DNA of 64,000 bases from Capitella teleta. Taxonomy: Eukaryota > Annelida > Polychaeta > Capitellidae. The position numbers were made by a program, and so were the translations under genes. The DNA lies in contig KB310836.1 of NCBI GenBank assembly GCA_000328365.1, positions 291,132 through 355,131 on the forward strand, read 5' to 3'. Positions 58,419-64,000 of this stretch are shown here, one piece after another. The notes under the pieces are model-generated. The model saw only the letters and a list, made by a program, of their open reading frames with translations, was not told the DNA's origin and did no database searches. Every line of letters begins with the position of its first letter. Within the stretch, counting starts at the first letter, position 1.

Positions 58419-61400
58419 GTGAGTGTTGCCTTCAAACAGACACGCACTGCTACTGTTTATCTGTCTTTTGAGACTCAATGTAAATTACTTTTCTTTTCCC
58501 GACCATGCCGAAGAAATTGAATTATAGGGTTTCTCAAAAATATCTCTCGCACGCAATTCTCATATTCAGCTAAATTATTGGATACTTGACGTTTTTGGAG
58601 GTTGGAAATAGCGTTTGTGATCATTTATAACTCTCTTCAAATTATGTTCTGTTATATTATTAATTTCGGCCACTGGACATGCGCGAATCTCAGTACTTGC
58701 TTTGAGTATTCACTAATTACTCATGACTAAAGACTCCTGATAATTAAGGATACAATTGGTTACGGCATATCATTTAAATATATTGGATACTAGTATCTTT
58801 TCGTTGACTTTCTTCGCTTGCATAGCATTAATGGATCTGCTTATCGTATGCATGTATTCCTGTATATGCTTTTACTAAAAATCAGGAAACGCCCGTTAAT
58901 TACGCGTGAATCACGTTATGTGTGTACAGTGATGTTATCACACGACTAATAATTATGATCAGATGGACGTTCATTTGTTTATTACACAAGGGAGATTATC
59001 CCTGACTATCCGTTTCCGAATAAGCCCACATTTACTCAGAGCACAGCTTCCTCGGGAGGCTCACATTTACAGAACGAAGCAAAGGTTTGGGAGTGTCTCC
59101 ATCCTCTCTCCTTTCATCGTCCCCGCGGTGATAAAACGAATGTCAAATCTGATGGATATACTGGTCGCTAAGGCAACCATTAGCTGCAGCGCTGATTGGC
59201 GCATTCCATGGGAGGTGGCAAGAGGTGATTTTCTGATAATTATTGTGGGATGTAAATGTGAGGGGAGAGGGGGTGGGGTGACTAATATAATAACGGTACA
59301 CCAAGGAAATACATATTAGGAAGGACACATGCATAGCACATACAGCTGTACTGATTTAAGCAACAGTTTCCTGGTTCTTCAGTCAACACTGTCCGATAAA
59401 GGGAATATAAGCTTATGTACCATGCACTTATGGCTGCTTTCATTTGTATCGAATGAACAAGTTATTCCTTGTTGATGGATTGTTTACCTCTAATATCGCC
59501 CGGCAACCCCTGGTGGCTTTTTTTATGATCCCTTCGGGAAATCCATATCAAGACCTCGAACAAAACCCTCTTGAGTCGTTGGTTTTCACCTGTAAGGTAA
59601 GGCACCTTATATAACGCCACCCTCGTCCGCGGACAGATTACATTTTTCCTTTTTAACTCGGATGCAATTCTTTTCAGGTGTCAGACGTGTGAAGGTCACT
59701 TCGGAAACATGACGATTCGGCGCCGGGTGGGTATTTGTGTTGCTGTTGATGAGCATCAATTAATCCACGTAAACGTTACACTAGTCACTAGTTGGTTATG
59801 TGAGGCTGTGTTTTGTGAATTTTTCAATATTTGCAATTCAATTGTCTGAATGTTCTATATTCAGGTAGCACGGATTCTTTGATGAGTGCTCGAGAACTCA
59901 ATTATTGAAACATGCCAGACACGTTCGATCCTTATATTGTTTTGCTGGCGCCTGAGGTTTCAAAGGGTTTCAGCAAAGTGCGACACAATCATAGAGATTC
60001 GTTGTGATTAATTGCAAACCTAAATTGTGTGTATTGCACTTCAGGCTCCAAACGAGGCATCCAGTCCACTGACCAATATCAAACAATAATTAAGAGATTT
60101 GCTACCTACTCATTCACTGCAATCTTGGAATTAAACATTTAACAAAAATAGATGATGATCTTTATGATGATGGTGCTCGAGAAAAGATTAGAGCTTTCGA
60201 AATTTTTAATGCAAAGCCTGTAACATCAACTTATTATTAAGCAAACTCAACAGTATACTGTCAGCTGATGCCAACTTTACTGGAGCATTCAATGATAAAA
60301 GGGTTAAATTATCCAGGCATGTAGACAGCTTAACTACTGCATTATCAAGGAAAATCACATGTTTGTAAGTTGAAAATCTCGAGCTAGATAAATTATACTA
60401 AAGTTTAATTTAATCGTATACTTAACATATGAGAGGCACTAATAATAATACTATTAGTATCAGAGTGCCGTAAAACTCCACCCATACATACATACTAAAC
60501 ATATATATGCTATGAACCTATTTAACTGCCTGTAATAATATAATGAAATGATGATTACAAATATAAGCAGCTCTGATATAATTTTCTTTCGGTGCATCCC
60601 ATAATATCATGGTATTGTGTGCAGCCTTTGTGGGCTTTTCTCGTTATTTGAGGATGGACGAATTGCGGAATGATGTGGAATCCTTTGAACGTGTTGCCAG
60701 CCACTCGATGGAAGCTCAGGGCCTCATGCAGGGTGATTGATAGCGTGCTAGTAGAGCATGATGCAGCACTCGATCCAAATTAGCAAAGGCTCTGAAGCAT
60801 TGCTTATGGAGGTCTGGAAGCTGTGTCGAACGCTAAGCATTTTCTCAGTGAGACACGCAGTCACAATTGAAGCCGAGAAATTCAAAATGCAAGTAACATG
60901 GTGCTATGAGGGCCAAATCCAAATGTGCTATGTATACCAATCCACTACAGACATGTTCCGATGGATTCCGAAAATGTCCTGTGTAATTTCAGTTTATGAT
61001 ATCAACCAGAGATAGTCGCGCACTGCCCAATAGCAAGACAGCACCAAGCATACAGCATCACCAATAAACAGTGATGAATCATAACGTTATAAAATCATTA
61101 CGTTGCCTAAATCATAACGTTCTCAGAGCCATTTTGATCAACACAAATTCATCAAATTCATGAAACATTAATTCTAATTCCTGTCAATCAAATAAACCGA
61201 CACCTGAGCATCCATCTCATCACAGCGTAAACCACACACACACACAGAGACCCCAAAGATGCAGACAACAATAATTCCCCGCAGAAAGGCACGGACAGCA
61301 ATGGCGACCACATAAATCGATAGCCGACTGCTCCCTTCACCATCGTGCATCATTTGACACGAGGGAAAACAAGGCGTCTCAGAAGCATTGATTGCACGAG

Positions 61401-61700
61401 ATTTCGAGGATACAGGTGCGCGTATCGGAGTGTTGTCGCGCAGTGCTTATACTGTGCAAGGTTTTCGTGGGTATGTGGTTGATGATTGGTTTGTGTGAGT
61501 GTGAAATTATGTACACAGTGTGCAATGCAATGTCGTCCAGAGGAAGGATAGCTGCTCGCGTCTGAATTATTCTTTGCACACTCTGTCTTCTGTTCATTTT
61601 GGCTCCGGGCATTCACGGTATTGTGTGTTTTGTGATCTACAGGCATTTGTCGATTGGAATAATGTAATATTATATTTGTCAGTGTGATAATCTCGTGTGA
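58419..61700. other. Intergenic, no firm gene
   Basis: AT-rich with domain-free frames. A short hairpin repeat with a CATACATACATAC tail lies at 60436-60492, and ATAACG words occur at 61078-61130. CA and AC dinucleotides cluster near 61231-61245. Confidence 0.35.
60436..60492 (+). repeat. 3' end of a second SINE-like family
   Basis: GGCACTAATAATAATACTAT to AGTGCCGTAAAACTCCACCC, then a CATA tail. The part GCCGTAAAACTCCACC resembles the end of the main SINE (GAGCCGTAAAACCCCAATC). A shorter relative sits at 50167-50207. GGCACT can pair with AGTGCC, or with AGTGTC through a wobble in the other copy. Confidence 0.45.
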
Positions 61701-61708
61701 TATAAAAA
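61701..61708 (+). promoter_or_regulatory. Possible TATA box of the LRR-Ig gene
   Basis: TATAAAAA about 500 bases before the probable start codon, followed by an AT-rich palindromic stretch. A 5' UTR intron ending at 62201 would be needed to bring the start close to the coding exon. Its donor was not identified. Confidence 0.35.
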
Positions 61709-62203
61709 GGGGTCATGCTGATATCAGTTTATATATATCAGCACGGTGAATAAGTGCAATACACAACTCATTTCCGGTAGCATCCAAATGAGTATTCAAC
61801 AAGAGTCTTCTTATACATTGGCAAAGCACCATTTTTGCTTTTGCTTCGTTCGTTATTTAAACGAATGGACAACGCATCTCTTTTCCTGTAGATATCATCG
61901 CTCTGTGGGATTTTATTTCCTAGTGCATTATGTAATAACGTGTTAGCCAACTCGGCCCCGATGTTGTATAATCAATGAGAGCTAATCAAGGCAATTAGAA
62001 CATCGATCATCTCCCGTGATTGACATATCGATTATGAATATTGATCATGAATTAATGAACAATCAAACAGAAATTTCCTGTTGCTCTATGACATTCTCAT
62101 GCATCTCATTTCTCTGCCTGTTTACTTCCATGTCATTCAACATTTCATGCATTTTCAGCTTCTGAAGAAGTCGTTGACGATTGCATTCCTACCACCTGTA
62201 GGC
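61709..62203. other. Leader region of the LRR-Ig gene
   Basis: No coding feature is supported. The frame of the LRR-Ig protein is open back to 62081, but those residues (MLYDILMHLISLPVYF) look like translated leader. TACCACCTGTAG at 62190-62201 resembles a splice acceptor just before the preferred start codon. Confidence 0.4.
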
Positions 62204-63949
62204 ATGGAGTCCGCCAGGCAGGTCAAGCCTAAACCAGCCAAGCCCTTCCCAGTCATGCCCTTCATAATCTTAATTTTCGTGGTTGCCATGATCGTTGGCA
62301 TAGTTATACGTGGGAAGGGACCACGTGGTTCGTGTGCTTATGACCACGTGTACAGGAAGGCGACGTGTCGAAGCATGCAGATGACTGTCCTTCCAAAGGA
62401 GATCTCGGACGCCGTCCTGACACTTCACGTTGGTCACCGTCTGGATAAAACCGAAAATAAATTTTCGTTGCTCGCCATGGACAACTTCACTCGGTTCATT
62501 CACCTGCAGGAGTTGTCTTTGGTTAAGTGCGGCATTGAAGACATCAAAGGAAACACCTTTTCGACTCTGATCAACCTCAAACGATTAGATCTGCGCTATA
62601 ACCGAATCCAACACATTCATCCAGGTATCTTCAAAGGCTTGGGAGAATTGGAATATTTACACCTGTCCAGCAACCCAATTGAGTCACTCGGGGATGGTGT
62701 ATTCAATGGATTGGTAATTGAAGATCTATACCTGGAGAATAACCCCGCTCTGACGATGCTGTCTAAAGGGGTGTTCGAAGGGGCGAAGATCGAGAGTTTG
62801 GTTTTGAACAGAACCAATCTACAAGGGGTCCAGGAGGGAACCTTTGCTCCTCTGAGTGCCACTCTGAGAGAACTGACCATCACAAACAACATGCAAGCAT
62901 TGTTCCTCCCCGAAACAGTCTTCAAAGGGTTGAAGTTAAACGTTTTGGATCTTTCGAATAACGGATTACTAGAAGCGGACTTCATGGAGAATGTGGAGGC
63001 TGAGGAGGTCGATTTGGACGACAATCCATTGGAAGAGATCGATTTTGAAGACTCCAAGAAACTCTCAGTCATCCGAGTGCTGTCTCTGCAGAGAACAAAA
63101 CTGTCCAAACTGACTGAGGATGACTTGGAGGATCTCACCAACTTACTTGAGCTTGATTTAGAGGGTAATGACATCACTGTGTTCAATGCCAGCGTGTTTG
63201 CCAAAGTGGATAGTCTAGAGTCACTGGATCTCTCTAACAATGATCTCTATATGTTTGATGGTGATTTCGAGGGCGAATTCCCGGCGTTGAGGTCACTGAG
63301 TCTCGATGGCAACGACATCCAAACTGTTCCAGGAGGCCTGCAGCCTTTGTTCTCTCGTCTGGAGAACCTCACCATGCACAACAACCCTCTTCACTGCAAT
63401 TGCGAGATCCGCTGGTTCGTTAAATGGATCGAAAGCCACCGAGAAGTCTTAGAAGAACTAAGCTCGGTTGAATGCGACACTCCTGAGAACATCAACTTAA
63501 CTTTGATCTCAGACTATGGTTTCCAGTGCCGACCACCGAAGATCTTCAACGCCACTTTCGATGAGGACGGGATCAGCTTAGTATGCACAGCTGGGGGTGA
63601 CCCCGCTCCCATCGTGACCTGGATCTCTCCCAAGGACGAGGAGAAGATCGCGATGCCCCTCCGCTCAGAGAGGAAAACCTTCCAGACGCAAAACACCATC
63701 ACAGTCACGCGAGATGGAAACTACACGTGTGTGAGCGAGAACGTCGCGGGCGAAGACAGTGTTGTTGTGAACACCCGTAAAATGCCAAGCTCTGGCATCA
63801 AGTTCCACGTCGAATCGAAAGAAATCAAAATTCTGGAGACTCCGCAAGGATTTTTCATCACTTTGGCGCTTCTGTGCATTCTGGGATACATCATACGAGT
63901 AGACAGTGAGAATGACCTAAAGCTGAAACCAGATGACCTAGAAATATAA
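62204..63949 (+). CDS. LRR-Ig membrane protein (LINGO/LRIG-like layout)
   Basis: 581 residues from the Met of MESARQVKPKPAKPF, in one coding exon. I chose this start because a splice-acceptor-like site precedes it by two bases and the upstream residues are not protein-like. A hydrophobic segment at 17-35 serves as signal anchor. Then come an LRR N-cap with C44 and C55, about twelve leucine-rich repeats at 79-385 (for example LKRLDLRYNRIQHI, LLELDLEGNDI), an LRR C-cap from about 391 (NPLHCNCEIRWFVKWI) and one Ig domain at about 441-525 (cysteines in LVCTAG and YTCVSE). A second transmembrane helix lies at 549-565, with a 16-residue acidic tail. Such proteins act as surface adhesion or co-receptor molecules. 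Several N-glycosylation sites are visible (NATF, NYTC). An uncleaved N-terminal anchor would give two membrane passes, unusual for this class. The specific orthologue is not assignable. Confidence 0.9.
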   Translation: MESARQVKPKPAKPFPVMPFIILIFVVAMIVGIVIRGKGPRGSCAYDHVYRKATCRSMQMTVLPKEISDAVLTLHVGHRLDKTENKFSLLAMDNFTRFIHLQELSLVKCGIEDIKGNTFSTLINLKRLDLRYNRIQHIHPGIFKGLGELEYLHLSSNPIESLGDGVFNGLVIEDLYLENNPALTMLSKGVFEGAKIESLVLNRTNLQGVQEGTFAPLSATLRELTITNNMQALFLPETVFKGLKLNVLDLSNNGLLEADFMENVEAEEVDLDDNPLEEIDFEDSKKLSVIRVLSLQRTKLSKLTEDDLEDLTNLLELDLEGNDITVFNASVFAKVDSLESLDLSNNDLYMFDGDFEGEFPALRSLSLDGNDIQTVPGGLQPLFSRLENLTMHNNPLHCNCEIRWFVKWIESHREVLEELSSVECDTPENINLTLISDYGFQCRPPKIFNATFDEDGISLVCTAGGDPAPIVTWISPKDEEKIAMPLRSERKTFQTQNTITVTRDGNYTCVSENVAGEDSVVVNTRKMPSSGIKFHVESKEIKILETPQGFFITLALLCILGYIIRVDSENDLKLKPDDLEI

Positions 63950-64000
63950 ATGGTCAAATCTGTGTTAACACTTCACTTGTTAGGTTGTAATTTTTATGAG

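Noticed and set aside
58035-58478. 147-codon minus-strand frame
   Set aside because: It mirrors the candidate first exon on the plus strand and shows no domain.

Overview
The window is invertebrate metazoan nuclear DNA: AT-rich, gene-sparse, and full of short dispersed repeats, tRNA-derived SINEs, decayed LINEs and DNA transposons. There are two assembly gaps (910 and 50 unknown bases). Protein families (class A peptide GPCRs, a BTB-Kelch protein, a TNF-superfamily ligand, an LRR-Ig membrane protein), GT-AG introns and TATA boxes all point to an animal. A marine invertebrate is the best guess, but the species cannot be fixed from sequence alone.

Layout. 1-11 kb holds no firm gene; it carries a foldback repeat, a 376-bp hairpin element with an 8-bp target duplication, a tRNA-like repeat present in inverted copies at 1.5 and 8.4 kb, and two SINEs. 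11.3-13.1 kb is receptor gene 1. 17.6-17.9 kb is a relic of a receptor 3' end. 18.5-20.1 kb is a BTB-Kelch gene on the minus strand. 20.7-22.4 kb is a broken Ty3/Gypsy fossil. 25.8-26.2 kb is a small coiled-coil ORF. 29.5-31.4 kb is receptor gene 2, an inverted near-copy of gene 1 together with its promoter flank and SINE. 31.9 kb is a possible first exon just before the 910-base gap. 34-35 kb has a LINE fragment. 37.9-39.9 kb is a five-exon TNF ligand gene, followed by a strong hairpin pair. 41.8-46.9 kb is a transposon graveyard (two LINE pieces, a Gypsy fossil, a deleted Tc1-like element, a palindromic microsatellite). 48.8-50.0 kb is receptor gene 3, with a clear TATA box. 52.1-52.6 kb is an acidic ORF, probably an exon. 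56.2-56.6 kb is a deleted hAT element. 58.3 kb is a possible TATA-driven first exon. 62.2-63.95 kb is an LRR-Ig membrane protein.

The gene set is mostly cell-surface signalling: three peptide-type GPCRs, a TNF ligand and an LRR-Ig receptor or adhesion protein, plus a probable Cullin-3 adaptor. No shared pathway is implied by position. The most striking signal is the receptor pair 1/2. Promoter flank and most of the coding sequence are essentially identical, yet TM5 and the top of TM7 carry dense substitutions, which suggests mosaic gene conversion or selection on the ligand pocket. A target-site duplication around the SINE at gene 1 suggests that gene 1 is the parent locus.
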